A stretch of DNA of 64,000 bases from Halanaerobiales bacterium (GCA_016278485.1 JADQBT010000019.1:1-64000), one strand, 5' to 3'. Shown: positions 48,850 to 57,991, counted from the first letter of the stretch. Notes: generated by a model from the sequence alone, not told the origin. Program-made: numbers and translations.

Positions 48850-48864
48850 AGGAGGGAATTTCAG

Positions 48865-49206
48865 ATGGCGAAACGTAAATTACAAAAGTCTAGTACTCAT
48901 CGTCAAGCTATGTTGAGTAATATGACTGTTTCATTATTCCGTCATGGTAGAATTGAGACAACTCTACCTAAAGCAAAAGAATTAAGATCATATGCCGAAA
49001 AGATAATTACTAAGGCTAAAACTAATGATCTAAATACTAGACGGTTAATTATGAAAAAAGTACAAGATAAAGAAATTATAAAAAAACTATTTGATGAGAT
49101 TGCTCCTAAATATATTGAACGTCCAGGTGGGTATACGAGAATTTTAAAAATGTATCCACGCCGAGGAGATGCTGCAGAAATGGCTATTATTGAACTAGTT
49201 GAATAA
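48865..49206 (+). CDS. rplQ: 50S ribosomal protein L17
   Basis: A 113-aa tunnel-exit protein: [28 protein letters not shown] and the C-terminal [26 protein letters not shown] precedes ATG 48865. It ends the alpha operon; the ECF genes follow within 21 bp and are likely co-transcribed. Confidence 0.97.
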   Translation: MAKRKLQKSSTHRQAMLSNMTVSLFRHGRIETTLPKAKELRSYAEKIITKAKTNDLNTRRLIMKKVQDKEIIKKLFDEIAPKYIERPGGYTRILKMYPRRGDAAEMAIIELVE

Positions 49207-49226
49207 AAGTGATTGTGGGTGTTAAT

Positions 49227-50045
49227 ATGAGCCTGATAGAAGTAAATGGAGTAGAATATAACTATAATGATGATCAAAATGAGCCGGCTTTGAGTAATGT
49301 TGATCTGTCTATTGAAGCCGGTGATTTTGTTACTATAATAGGATCAAATGGTTCTGGAAAGTCTACATTAGCTAAATTGTTAAATGTACTTTTATTACCA
49401 ACAGACGGTAAAATTATTGTGGATGGACTTGATACAAGAATTGAGGATAACACTTGGCAAATTAGACAAAGGGTTGGCATGGTATTTCAGAATCCAGATA
49501 ACCAGTTAGTGGCATCTATTGTTGAAGATGATGTTGCATTTGGTCCTGAAAATTTGGGTATACCTAATCTGGAAATTAGGGCACGTGTAGATAAGGCTCT
49601 AGAAATGGTTGGGATGGCTGGTTTTCAAAAATATGCTCCTCATAAGTTATCAGGTGGACAAAAGCAGCGGGTGGCTATAGCAGGCATTATTGCAATGGAA
49701 CCAAAATGTTTAGTGCTTGATGAACCAACTGCTATGTTAGATCCCCAGGGTAGGAAAGAAGTTCTGGAGACTATTAAATTTTTAAATGAAGAAAAAGGAA
49801 TTACAATTGTTAATATAACTCATTTTATGGAAGAAGTGACTTCTGCAGATAAAGTATTTGTTATGCACCAGGGTAAAATAATTGATGCGGGAAAACCGGT
49901 TGATATTTTTAAAAATATCGATAAACTTAAGGAAATTAATTTAGATGTACCAGTTGCCGTAGAAATAGCTGCCTATTTAAGACGTAAAAATATTGAGCTA
50001 CCTGATATCCTGACAATTGATGAGTTGGTGAATTCTTTATGTTGA
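49227..50045 (+). CDS. ecfA1: ECF transporter ATP-binding protein EcfA1
   Basis: One of two ATPases of the shared energising module of group II energy-coupling factor (vitamin) transporters. The 272-aa protein shows Walker A GSNGSGKST, Q-loop VFQNPDNQL, signature LSGGQKQR and Walker B VLDEPTAMLD. ATG 49227 (MSLIEVNGVEY) is preferred to GTG 49209. No substrate-binding S component is nearby. It overlaps ecfA2 by 7 bp. Confidence 0.94.
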   Translation: MSLIEVNGVEYNYNDDQNEPALSNVDLSIEAGDFVTIIGSNGSGKSTLAKLLNVLLLPTDGKIIVDGLDTRIEDNTWQIRQRVGMVFQNPDNQLVASIVEDDVAFGPENLGIPNLEIRARVDKALEMVGMAGFQKYAPHKLSGGQKQRVAIAGIIAMEPKCLVLDEPTAMLDPQGRKEVLETIKFLNEEKGITIVNITHFMEEVTSADKVFVMHQGKIIDAGKPVDIFKNIDKLKEINLDVPVAVEIAAYLRRKNIELPDILTIDELVNSLC

Positions 50046-50896
50046 TAGAATTAAAAAATGTTACTCACGTTTATCAAGATGAGAATAATGTTACAGCTTT
50101 AAATGATATCAATTTAGATATAGAACATGGTGAATTTATTGGCTTGGTTGGCCACACAGGTTCGGGTAAATCAACTCTTGTTCAGTTACTTAACGGCTTA
50201 ATTAAACCAACGCAAGGCAAGGTTATCGTTAAAGATACTGTTTTAACTGGAAAAAAGGTGAATTTAAAAGATATCAGGCGTAGTGTTGGTCTGGTTTTTC
50301 AATATCCTGAACATCAATTATTTGAAGAAACAATTTATGCTGATATTGCTTTTGGGCCTAAGAACTTAGGTTTAGATAAAGATGAAATTGAAGTTAGAGT
50401 AAAGGAAGCCCTAAATCTAGTAAACCTTGATTATGAAAAATTTAAAGATCGTTCTCCGTTTAATTTGAGTGGAGGGCAACAAAGAAAGATTGCGCTTGCT
50501 GGTGTGCTTGCTTTAAAGCCTGATGTTTTAATTTTAGATGAACCATCTGCTGGTCTTGATCCACAGGCCAGAGATCAGCTTGCTGATCTCTTAAGAATTT
50601 TGCATCAAGAGAAAAATATGACTATCATCTTAATATCTCATCGTATGGAAGAAATAGCTTATCTTGCTACCCGAGTAATTGTAATGCATCAAGGTGAAGT
50701 TGTTTTAGATGGGACTCCGGCTGAAGTATTTAGTCATGAAAAGCAGTTACACAAATTAGCACTGGATCTTCCCCAGATTACCGAAATTTTACATCAATTA
50801 AGAGCTAAGGGTTATGCATTAAATACGGATATTTTTTCTATACAAGCAGCAGCTGATGAAATATTAAATGCCCTGAGGAGTAAGAAAAAATGTTAA
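50039..50896 (+). CDS. ecfA2: ECF transporter ATP-binding protein EcfA2
   Basis: Second ATPase of the ECF module, 285 aa, with Walker A GHTGSGKST, FQYPEHQLFEETIYADIAFG (the EcfA2-type Q-loop region), LSGGQQRK and LILDEPSAGLD. The start lies inside ecfA1 and the end overlaps ecfT by 7 bp, so all three subunits are translationally coupled. Confidence 0.94.
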   Translation: MLIELKNVTHVYQDENNVTALNDINLDIEHGEFIGLVGHTGSGKSTLVQLLNGLIKPTQGKVIVKDTVLTGKKVNLKDIRRSVGLVFQYPEHQLFEETIYADIAFGPKNLGLDKDEIEVRVKEALNLVNLDYEKFKDRSPFNLSGGQQRKIALAGVLALKPDVLILDEPSAGLDPQARDQLADLLRILHQEKNMTIILISHRMEEIAYLATRVIVMHQGEVVLDGTPAEVFSHEKQLHKLALDLPQITEILHQLRAKGYALNTDIFSIQAAADEILNALRSKKKC

Positions 50897-51681
50897 AAGA
50901 TATAACGATTGGACAATATATACCCAGAAATTCAATAATTCATCGTCTTGATGCCAGAATGAAAATAATTATTACAACATTAATGATTATTTCACTTTTT
51001 TTAATAGAAGGTTTTACTGGTTTTGGGATTTTCTTTTTGTTTTTAATTATTATGATTTTCATGTCAAAATTGCCCGTGAAAAAAGTTCTTAAAGGTCTTA
51101 AGCCGATTCTGTTTTTAATAATGTTAACTTTGGTTATTCATATTTTTTTAACCAAGGGGGGAGAGGTACTCTGGTCCTGGAAATTTATTTCTATTGAAAG
51201 TGAAGGAGTTTTTACAGGCTTTTTCATGGTAAGTAGAATCCTTTTATTAATTTTATTTACATCAACATTGACATTAACTACTTCACCACTACAACTGACC
51301 GATGGAATTGAATATATTTTGACTCCATTAAAGAGGTTTGGTGTGCCGGCTAGTGAATTATCTATGATGATGACGATAGCTTTAAGATTTATTCCAACTT
51401 TATTGGAAGAAGCTGATAAAATTATGAAAGCACAGATGGCAAGAGGGGCTGATTTTGAAAGTGGTAATATCATTCAAAGAGCAAAAAATCTAATTCCACT
51501 CTTGGTTCCACTTTTTATTAGTGCTTTTCGGCGTGCTGATGATCTTGCTTTAGCAATGGAGTCTAGATGTTATCGAGGTGGAGAAGGAAGAACGCGTCTG
51601 CATGAGTTGCGTTATCATTATCGTGATTTTTTTGCTCTGGGTACATCTTTAATTATTGGTATTATAGTTAGTTACTTTTAG
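50890..51681 (+). CDS. ecfT: ECF transporter transmembrane protein EcfT
   Basis: The scaffold subunit linking the ATPases to exchangeable S components. The 263-aa protein has several hydrophobic helices and the coupling motifs MARGADFE and ESRCYRGGEGRTRL, the Ala-Arg-Gly-type signatures of EcfT. It overlaps ecfA2 and is followed by truA at 17 bp, the usual Firmicutes order. Confidence 0.93.
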   Translation: MLKDITIGQYIPRNSIIHRLDARMKIIITTLMIISLFLIEGFTGFGIFFLFLIIMIFMSKLPVKKVLKGLKPILFLIMLTLVIHIFLTKGGEVLWSWKFISIESEGVFTGFFMVSRILLLILFTSTLTLTTSPLQLTDGIEYILTPLKRFGVPASELSMMMTIALRFIPTLLEEADKIMKAQMARGADFESGNIIQRAKNLIPLLVPLFISAFRRADDLALAMESRCYRGGEGRTRLHELRYHYRDFFALGTSLIIGIIVSYF

Positions 51682-51698
51682 AAGAGGTATTTATAACT

Positions 51699-52442
51699 AT
51701 GAGAAATATAAAAATTACACTTGAATATGATGGTACTGATTATAGTGGGTGGCAGATTCAGAAAAACACACCCCATACTATTCAACAGGTTGTAGAAGAA
51801 GCCCTCAGCAAATTAAATAAGAAAAAAGTACAAATAACTGGAGCTGGAAGAACAGATGCAGGTGTTCATGCCTTGGGTCAGGTGGCTAATTTCTTATTGG
51901 ATATTCCAATTCCAATCGCTAAAATTCCAATTGCCTTAAATACAGAACTGCCAGCAGATATAATCTGTAAAAAGGCGGAAGAGGTGCCAGTGAATTTTCA
52001 TTCTCGTCATCATACCAGAGCTAAAACTTATCGATATCGTATTTTGAATGATAATTTTAATTCTGTCTTTAAAAGGAATTTTGTATATAAAGTTCATAAA
52101 AATTTAGATATAGAACTAATGAAAAAAGCGGCCAAAATGATTATTGGCAAACATGATTTTGCTGCATTTGTAGCTGCTGGTAGTTCAGTAACTTCAACAG
52201 TAAGAGAAATATACAAGCTTGCTATCTATAAAGTTGATGATAATGAGATTTGGATTGATGTTACCGGAGATGGTTTTTTATATAATATGGTACGAATTAT
52301 TGCTGGAACTTTAATAGAGGCTGGTAAGGGCAAAAGAACAGCTAATAATATAAAAACCACTATTGAAAATAAGAATAGGAAATTTGCCGGAATAACGGCA
52401 CCAGCACAAGGATTAACTTTGTTAGAAGTCTTTTATAAATAA
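51699..52442 (+). CDS. truA: tRNA pseudouridine(38-40) synthase TruA
   Basis: Converts U38-40 in the anticodon arm to pseudouridine. The 247-aa protein has the catalytic Asp in GAGRTDAGVHALGQV, YDGTDYSGWQIQ at the N-terminus and GDGFLYNMVRIIAGTL near the end. AGAGGTAT upstream is a modest ribosome site. A promoter for rplM follows. Confidence 0.95.
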   Translation: MRNIKITLEYDGTDYSGWQIQKNTPHTIQQVVEEALSKLNKKKVQITGAGRTDAGVHALGQVANFLLDIPIPIAKIPIALNTELPADIICKKAEEVPVNFHSRHHTRAKTYRYRILNDNFNSVFKRNFVYKVHKNLDIELMKKAAKMIIGKHDFAAFVAAGSSVTSTVREIYKLAIYKVDDNEIWIDVTGDGFLYNMVRIIAGTLIEAGKGKRTANNIKTTIENKNRKFAGITAPAQGLTLLEVFYK

Positions 52443-52459
52443 AATAAAAATGTTTTCTC

Positions 52460-52488
52460 TTGACAAAGTGAGTTTAGTATAATAAAAT
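52460..52488 (+). promoter_or_regulatory. Putative sigma-A promoter for rplM-rpsI
   Basis: TTGACA (52460-52465), 17-bp spacer, TAAAAT (52483-52488). The leader of about 75 nt contains the palindrome GAATATATTC (52526-52535); an L13-type regulatory leader is possible but was not recognised. Confidence 0.7.
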
Positions 52489-52568
52489 TACAATGAATTA
52501 TTCTGTCAACAAAAGCCCCGTTATAGAATATATTCAAGAAATTATTAGTTTTATAAGGAGGGATATGG

Positions 52569-52997
52569 ATGACAACATATATGGCAAAACCGGGAGAAAT
52601 TGAGCGTAAATGGTATGTAGTAGATGCTGAAGATAAAACACTCGGCCGACTATCTACAGAAATTGCTAAAATATTACGTGGAAAAAACAAAGCAATTTAT
52701 ACTCCCCATGTTGATACTGGAGATTTTGTAGTTGTTGTAAATGCTGAAAAAGTTAAATTGACAGGTAATAAATGGGATCAGAAAAAATATTACCGCCATT
52801 CTAACTATCCAGGTGGTATTAAAGAAACGACTTACAGTGATTTGCGTGAGAAGAACCCTGAATTTATTATAGAAAAGGCTGTCAAGGGTATGCTTCCTCA
52901 TAATATACTTGGTCGACAAATGTTCAAAAAATTAAAAGTGTATGCAGGAGCAAACCATCCTCATCAGGCACAACAACCGGAAACACTTGAACTGTAA
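52569..52997 (+). CDS. rplM: 50S ribosomal protein L13
   Basis: A 142-aa early-assembly protein: [42 protein letters not shown] and the C-terminal [25 protein letters not shown] precedes ATG 52569. rpsI follows at 22 bp. Confidence 0.97.
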   Translation: MTTYMAKPGEIERKWYVVDAEDKTLGRLSTEIAKILRGKNKAIYTPHVDTGDFVVVVNAEKVKLTGNKWDQKKYYRHSNYPGGIKETTYSDLREKNPEFIIEKAVKGMLPHNILGRQMFKKLKVYAGANHPHQAQQPETLEL

Positions 52998-53019
52998 TCA
53001 AGAAAGGAGGAATGCTTAG

Positions 53020-53415
53020 ATGGCTGCTGAAGTACAGTACTGGGGAACTGGTAGAAGAAAAACTTCTACTGCAAGAGTAAGACTAGTCCCTGGGAACGGA
53101 AATTTAATTATTAATGATAAAGATATTAAAGTTTATTTTCATAGAGAGTCACTTATTAAAGATATTAAATCACCAATGGAGTTAACTAAAACATTAAGTA
53201 CATTTGATGTATTGGTTAATGTTCAGGGTGGCGGTCTTTCTGGTCAAGCAGGTGCAGTAAGACATGGAATAGCCCGTGCATTGCTTGAAGTAGATAAAGA
53301 TTTTAGAAAACCACTTAAAAAAGCTGGTTATCTGACTAGAGATCCACGTATGACAGAAAGAAAGAAATATGGTCTTAAGAAAGCGCGTAAAGCACCACAG
53401 TTTTCCAAAAGATAA
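53020..53415 (+). CDS. rpsI: 30S ribosomal protein S9
   Basis: A 131-aa protein whose tail reaches the P-site t[39 protein letters not shown] and the C-terminal [17 protein letters not shown], ending in the conserved Lys-Arg, are intact. AAAGGAGG precedes ATG 53020; a strong terminator follows. Confidence 0.98.
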   Translation: MAAEVQYWGTGRRKTSTARVRLVPGNGNLIINDKDIKVYFHRESLIKDIKSPMELTKTLSTFDVLVNVQGGGLSGQAGAVRHGIARALLEVDKDFRKPLKKAGYLTRDPRMTERKKYGLKKARKAPQFSKR

Positions 53416-53430
53416 TACTCTTAACTACCA

Positions 53431-53459
53431 ACAGAGGGAAGTAATTCTCTCTGTTTTTT
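53431..53459 (+). terminator. Intrinsic terminator after rpsI
   Basis: A 10-bp stem (53431-53440 with 53445-53454, one G-U pair) capped by a GTAA tetraloop is followed by T-rich TTTTTC. It ends the ribosomal cluster. Confidence 0.9.
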
Positions 53460-53539
53460 CTATTTAGGGAGGAAATTTCATATTTTTGAGTAAATAATTA
53501 ATAGGATATAAATAATAAAATTTTACTGGAGGTGTTTTG

Positions 53540-54364
53540 ATGAGTGTTTTAAAAGCGGGTTTATTACCACATCCCCCGCTTGTAATACCTGAAATTGGCA
53601 AAGATGAGGTTTTGAAAGTACAATCTACTATTAATGCATTAAATGAATTTGCGAAAGAGTTGAGTCAGGAGGAACCTGATCTATTAATTAGTATTAGTCC
53701 ACATGGTCCTGTTTTCAGAGATGCTGTCAATATTATTGATAAGGCAGAACTTCATGGCAGCTTTTCAGAATTTGGCCATCCAGAGATTGAGTTTACTGAG
53801 AAAACAGACCAAAACTTTATCAGTCATTTGGTTGATAATGCCAATACGGCTGGAATTAGGATGATTGCTTTAAGTGATAAAGAGTTGAATAATATTAACC
53901 ATGGTCATGAGTTAGACCATGGAGTTTTGGTTCCTTTATATTATTTAAGAAAGGCAGGTATAGATGCATCATTAGTTCCTCTCACAATGGGGTTGCTCGA
54001 TTATGATCGATTATATAAGCTCGGGGAAATTATAGCTAATACAGCTGAGCAACTAGATAAAAAAATTGTTGTAATAGCAAGTGGTGATCTCTCTCATCGA
54101 TTAAAACCAGGAGCACCAGCAGGGTTTAATCCTCACGGCCAGGAATTTGACGACAAAATTATTGATTTACTCCAGAAAAAGAAGTTTACAGAATTATTAA
54201 CTCTTGATAAGAATTTAATTGAAAAAGCTGGTGAATGTGGTTTAAGACCTTTAATAATTATGATTGGAACATTTTCAGACAAAGAAGTCGATGTTGACGT
54301 AAAATCTTATGAAGGACCTTTTGGGGTAGGTTATGGTATTGTAAGTATTAAAATAAAATCATAA
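53540..54364 (+). CDS. LigB-like class III extradiol dioxygenase-family protein (AmmeMemoRadiSam cluster)
   Basis: A 274-aa protein resembling the LigB/Memo superfamily. It starts KAGLLPHPPLVIPEIGKDE and has ISPHGPVFRD, HGHELDHGVLVPLYYL and ASGDLSHRL, where conserved histidines would form a metal site. In many clostridia an equivalent domain is fused to the N-terminus of an AMMECR1 protein; here it is a separate gene directly before AMMECR1. The reaction is unknown and ring cleavage should not be assumed. ATG 53540 is preferred over the TTG just before it; GGAGGTG lies 6 nt upstream. Confidence 0.8.
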   Translation: MSVLKAGLLPHPPLVIPEIGKDEVLKVQSTINALNEFAKELSQEEPDLLISISPHGPVFRDAVNIIDKAELHGSFSEFGHPEIEFTEKTDQNFISHLVDNANTAGIRMIALSDKELNNINHGHELDHGVLVPLYYLRKAGIDASLVPLTMGLLDYDRLYKLGEIIANTAEQLDKKIVVIASGDLSHRLKPGAPAGFNPHGQEFDDKIIDLLQKKKFTELLTLDKNLIEKAGECGLRPLIIMIGTFSDKEVDVDVKSYEGPFGVGYGIVSIKIKS

Positions 54365-54388
54365 ACCTTTAATAATGGAGGCATGAAA

Positions 54389-54916
54389 ATGGAAAATTTA
54401 GCTAGATATATTACTAATTTAGCCAGGAATGCAGTACAAGAATACGTTATCAATGGGAAAAAATGTGATATTCCTGCAGAATTACCTAAAAAAATGTATG
54501 AACGGGCTGGGGTCTTTGTTACTCTAAAAAAAGAAGGAAATCTGCGTGGTTGTATAGGTACTTTTCGGCCTGTGCAAAAAAATTTAGCAGAAGAAATAGT
54601 AAGTAATGCAATCAGTGCTGCTGACAGTGATCCCAGGTTTCCAGGTGTAGATGTTTCAGAATTAGATGAGATTGAAATTTCAGTTGATGTTCTATCAGAG
54701 CCAGAAAAAATTAAAAGTAGAAATGAACTTGATCCAAAAAAATATGGTATTCTGGTTAAAGGAGGACATCAGACTGGACTACTTTTACCTGATTTAGAGG
54801 GTGTAGATACTGTTGCTAAGCAGATAGAGATTGCGCGTAGAAAAGCAGGGATTCAAGGAGATAAATCTCTTGAAATTTTTAAATTTGTAGTTGAAAGGTA
54901 TCATGAAAATGGTTAA
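54389..54916 (+). CDS. amrA: AMMECR1 domain protein (AmmeMemoRadiSam system protein A)
   Basis: A 175-aa AMMECR1-family protein with the invariant core motif LRGCIGTF and YGILVKGGHQTGLLLPDLEGVDT, plus EEIVSNAISAADSDPRFP. The function of this widely conserved family is unknown. ATG 54389 has GGAGG 7 nt upstream and is preferred to ATG 54383. Its 3' end overlaps the radical SAM gene by 14 bp, so the two are coupled. Confidence 0.92.
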   Translation: MENLARYITNLARNAVQEYVINGKKCDIPAELPKKMYERAGVFVTLKKEGNLRGCIGTFRPVQKNLAEEIVSNAISAADSDPRFPGVDVSELDEIEISVDVLSEPEKIKSRNELDPKKYGILVKGGHQTGLLLPDLEGVDTVAKQIEIARRKAGIQGDKSLEIFKFVVERYHENG

Positions 54917-55889
54917 GGAAGCTCTATTTTATGAGCAGAAACAGGAAAAATTAGCTTGTTACCTCTGCCCACATCATTGTCAACTGAAATCAAAAGAAGT
55001 AGGTCTTTGTCAAGTCAGGGAAAATGTAGATGGTAGATTAATTAGTAATAATTATGGAAAAATAACTTCAATGGGACTTGACCCAATTGAAAAAAAACCA
55101 CTTTATCATTTTTATCCAGGCAGTGACATCCTGTCTGTAGGTAGTTTTGGTTGTAATTTTAGTTGTAGTTTTTGTCAGAATTATCAAATTAGCCAAGAGA
55201 AAGCTGCTACAAGAGAGTTATCATCTGATGAACTGATAGAAATAGCTAGCCAAAAAAACAGTATAGGGATAGCTTATACTTACTCTGAACCTCTTGTCTG
55301 GTATGAATATGTGTTAGAAACAGCGCAGAAGGCTTCAGCGGCTGGATTAAAAAATGTTTTAATTAGTAATGGATATATTGAAATAAAGCCTCTTAAAAAG
55401 CTGTTACCGCATCTTGATGCTGCAAATATTGATTTAAAGTCAGGGAAAAATGATTTTTATAGGGATTATTGCCGGGGAAATATTGATCCGGTAAAAAGGA
55501 CGATAAGAATCATGGCTGAAAAGATTCATCTTGAGGTTACTAACTTAATAATTACAGAAGCAAATGATGATCTGCTAAATTTGGAAGAGATGTTTATCTT
55601 TTTAGCTGATATTAATCCTGCCATTCCACTTCATTTAAGTAGATATCATCCAGCATATAAATTAAATAACCCAGCTACAGATCCAGTTTTAATGAAAAAA
55701 GCGCGCAATAAGGCTTTAGCATATCTAGAATATGTTTATTTAGGTAATCTAATTGGAAAAGGTTATGCAGATACAACCTGTCCTGCTTGTGGTGAATTAT
55801 TAATAGAGAGGACAGGCTATCATATCAATAAACAGATTTCAACAAATAAGTGTCCGACATGTAATAAAAAGATTTATGGAAGATATTAA
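54903..55889 (+). CDS. amrS: AmmeMemoRadiSam system radical SAM enzyme
   Basis: A 328-aa radical SAM protein related to pyruvate formate-lyase activating enzymes. The iron-sulfur motif is CNFSCSFC (C-x3-C-x2-C). Extra cysteines flank the core: an N-terminal CYLCPHHCQL region and a C-terminal rubredoxin-like CPACG...CPTCNKK pair, as usual in this family. The substrate is not known; the tight link to AMMECR1 and the LigB-like gene suggests one pathway. ATG 54903 follows AAAGG at 4 nt; ATG 54909 is an alternative. Confidence 0.92.
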   Translation: MKMVKEALFYEQKQEKLACYLCPHHCQLKSKEVGLCQVRENVDGRLISNNYGKITSMGLDPIEKKPLYHFYPGSDILSVGSFGCNFSCSFCQNYQISQEKAATRELSSDELIEIASQKNSIGIAYTYSEPLVWYEYVLETAQKASAAGLKNVLISNGYIEIKPLKKLLPHLDAANIDLKSGKNDFYRDYCRGNIDPVKRTIRIMAEKIHLEVTNLIITEANDDLLNLEEMFIFLADINPAIPLHLSRYHPAYKLNNPATDPVLMKKARNKALAYLEYVYLGNLIGKGYADTTCPACGELLIERTGYHINKQISTNKCPTCNKKIYGRY

Positions 55890-55896
55890 GTATAAA

Positions 55897-55925
55897 TTAA
55901 GCTGACACAATTTGTGTTGGCTTAA
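55897..55925. terminator. Possible bidirectional terminator between convergent genes
   Basis: TTAAGC (55897-55902) pairs with GCTTAA (55920-55925), extended inward by two G-U pairs and ACACA/TGTGT to give a stem of about 13 bp. It lies between the ends of the radical SAM gene and the minus-strand membrane gene, whose stop codon is inside the stem. T tracts are weak on both sides. Confidence 0.5.
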
Positions 55926-56668
55926 AATTTTAAATAGTTAAAGCCGGTAATAAAGGTAATGAAAGCAGTATAATAACTGGCAGAAAATAGAACAGGATAG
56001 ATTAGTTTTTCATTATTCCATCTAAACATTAAAATGGAAATTGTGATATATATGATATTAATTAAAATATGTTCTGGCGTAAATTCAAGTAGTAAAAAAG
56101 AAAAAAATAAGGCTGAAAACATGATTGAAATAGGGGTTATTAATTTTTGAGCAAAGATTGGATAAATTACTTTATTTACAAGAAATTGTTCGCTAAAACC
56201 AATTAAAATGGCACCTACAAAAATTATTAGAGCGGGGAAAATACTGGCTCCTAGTCTTTCGATGTTCGATATAGTTATTAAAGGATTAAATAAAGTAGAA
56301 TTTATCTGGCTATTAAGAGAGAAAGGAAGATTAATTAAAAAAATAATTCCCCCGAACAACAAAAGCATAACTGAAAAATTTTTCTTTAAAGCATTGAAAA
56401 GATGTTTTTTCCCTTCCCAAAATCCAATTTCCGAAAGTTCTGCATCATAAATGGATACAAAATAAAAATATGTTAAGGCTAGAAATGTAAAACGACCAGA
56501 AATAACAAAAAAGTAATGTAAGAAACCAGAAACTATGGAAAGATCAATTAAATCTTTGCTGGTAAATAATTCAACATTGATAGCAATTATATACCAGAGC
56601 GCAAATATAATAATTACATCTTTATAATTAATATTTTTATTAGCAATAATAATGGTTGGTTTTTTCAT
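55922..56668 (-). CDS. Multi-spanning membrane protein, CPBP-like without catalytic residues
   Basis: A 248-aa, very hydrophobic protein with about seven membrane segments. The C-terminal half resembles the CPBP (CAAX/Abi) intramembrane protease layout: GFSEQFLVNKVIYP falls where EExxxRG is expected, and LFFSFLLLEF and PVLFSASYYTAF fall where the two histidine motifs would be. The Glu-Glu, Arg and both His positions are not kept, so proteolysis is unlikely if this relationship is right. ATG at 56668 has GAGGTG 6 nt upstream; the ORF opens with GTG at 56677. It is the only convincing minus-strand gene in the window. Function unknown; the family link is weak. Confidence 0.6.
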   Translation of the reverse strand: MKKPTIIIANKNINYKDVIIIFALWYIIAINVELFTSKDLIDLSIVSGFLHYFFVISGRFTFLALTYFYFVSIYDAELSEIGFWEGKKHLFNALKKNFSVMLLLFGGIIFLINLPFSLNSQINSTLFNPLITISNIERLGASIFPALIIFVGAILIGFSEQFLVNKVIYPIFAQKLITPISIMFSALFFSFLLLEFTPEHILINIIYITISILMFRWNNEKLIYPVLFSASYYTAFITFITGFNYLKF

Positions 56669-56802
56669 TATAAACACCTCTTAACTATAATTCGGTTTTT
56701 AGTGGCGAAATTCCTCCCTTTTAGCTAATTTTATAAAAAATATGTTGTTTAAAGAGGGTTAATGATCATTTTTGGAGAAATAATAATTAGAGGTGAATTA
56801 AA

Positions 56803-57579
56803 TTGACCTGGAAAATTATTACTAGTGTAGTCGATATTGTCATTATAACGGTAATTCTTTATTATTTATTACATATTATCTCAGGAACAAGAGCTGTACA
56901 ATTAATAAAGGGTTTAGTATTGATTTTTGTGGCCTCAGTAGCAAGTCAAATTCTTAGTCTGCATACAGTTAACTGGTTTTTGCAGAGTATTTTAACTATC
57001 GTACTTGTTGCTCTGCCAATAGTTTTTCAACCAGAACTGAGAAGAGCTTTGGAACAAATAGGCCGAGGTGGATTTTTAAAAGAACAATTATGGCAGAACT
57101 GGGGTCCGCGCGAGATTAATGAGGTAGTTGCTGCCGTGACCGCGATGGCTACAGAAAAAACTGGAGCTTTGATTGTCCTAACACGCAGTGTTGGTCTTAA
57201 AAACTATATTGAAACAGGTGTTAAGATGAATGCTAGGATTAGTAAACCTGTTTTATTAAATATATTTTATCATGGTGCCCCATTACATGATGGTGCAGTA
57301 ATTATTGAAGATGGTGAAATTGCAGCTGCTGGTTGTTTTTTAAGTCTTTCTACTAGAGCAGATTTAAATTCTAAACTGGGAACAAGACACCGTGCTGCAA
57401 TAGGTGTTTCTGAAGAATCTGATGCACTGGCAATAGTAGTTTCAGAAGAAACTGGCGTTATTTCGCTTGCCAAATCAGGTGAATTAAGCAGATATCTAGA
57501 TGAAGCAGAATTAAGAGAAATATTATTTAATAATTTTGATGTAAATAAAGAAAAATCTTTTATCAGGAGGAATAGCTGA
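56803..57579 (+). CDS. cdaA: Diadenylate cyclase CdaA
   Basis: Membrane-bound c-di-AMP synthase of 258 aa. Three transmembrane helices (about residues 5-80) precede the DAC domain, which keeps the DGA motif (LHDGAVII, about 161-166) and RHR motif (GTRHRAAIGVSEESDA, about 191-206). TTG 56803 follows AGAGGTG. It begins the conserved cdaA-cdaR-glmM-glmS set and overlaps cdaR by 1 bp. Confidence 0.96.
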   Translation: MTWKIITSVVDIVIITVILYYLLHIISGTRAVQLIKGLVLIFVASVASQILSLHTVNWFLQSILTIVLVALPIVFQPELRRALEQIGRGGFLKEQLWQNWGPREINEVVAAVTAMATEKTGALIVLTRSVGLKNYIETGVKMNARISKPVLLNIFYHGAPLHDGAVIIEDGEIAAAGCFLSLSTRADLNSKLGTRHRAAIGVSEESDALAIVVSEETGVISLAKSGELSRYLDEAELREILFNNFDVNKEKSFIRRNS

Positions 57580-57968
57580 TGCTGTCCCTGCAAGAGAGAC
57601 ATAAAAAATTGCTATTGGCTTTATTTATCGCTATTTTACTCTGGGCATATGTAACTAATCAGACAGAAGAATTTTTTAGTTATGCAGAAAGTCGTACAGA
57701 ATCTTTTTTGCTAGATATTGAAGTAATTAATTTAGCTGAAAATTTAAATGTTACGGAAATGTCTCGTCAAAAAGCTGTTGTTAGGCTTGATTATGTTTTT
57801 TTCTTTAGAAATTTAAAAAAGGAAGAAATTGAAGTATATGTTAATTTGCAAGATGCTGCCAGTGGTGATAATATAAGGATGGTTAAGGTTAATTTACCGA
57901 CAGGAGTGACACTCAGAGGTATTGATCCTAGCTATGTAACATTAACAATTGAGGAAGTAGATAAATAA
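57579..57968 (+). CDS. cdaR: Minimal CdaR-like protein (single YbbR domain)
   Basis: CdaR binds and tunes CdaA. This version is only 129 aa: one N-terminal transmembrane helix (about 10-27, LLLALFIAILLWAYVTN, where the WAYVTN motif is typical) and one YbbR-like beta domain (about 35-128, ending GVTLRGIDPSYVTLTIEEV). Bacillus CdaR is several times longer, with repeated YbbR domains. No frameshift or extra YbbR sequence follows; glmM starts 24 bp later. Confidence 0.88.
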   Translation: MLSLQERHKKLLLALFIAILLWAYVTNQTEEFFSYAESRTESFLLDIEVINLAENLNVTEMSRQKAVVRLDYVFFFRNLKKEEIEVYVNLQDAASGDNIRMVKVNLPTGVTLRGIDPSYVTLTIEEVDK

Positions 57969-57991
57969 ACTTATTATTGAGGTGAAGTTTT

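Noticed and set aside
52460-52483. TTGACA with the nearer TATAAT at 52478 as rplM promoter
   Set aside because: The spacer would be only 12 bp; the TAAAAT at 52483 gives 17 bp and was used instead.
56208-56450. Plus-strand 80-aa ORF opposite the minus-strand membrane gene
   Set aside because: The minus-strand frame spans the whole region, has a good Shine-Dalgarno and reads as a coherent membrane protein; the plus frame has neither.
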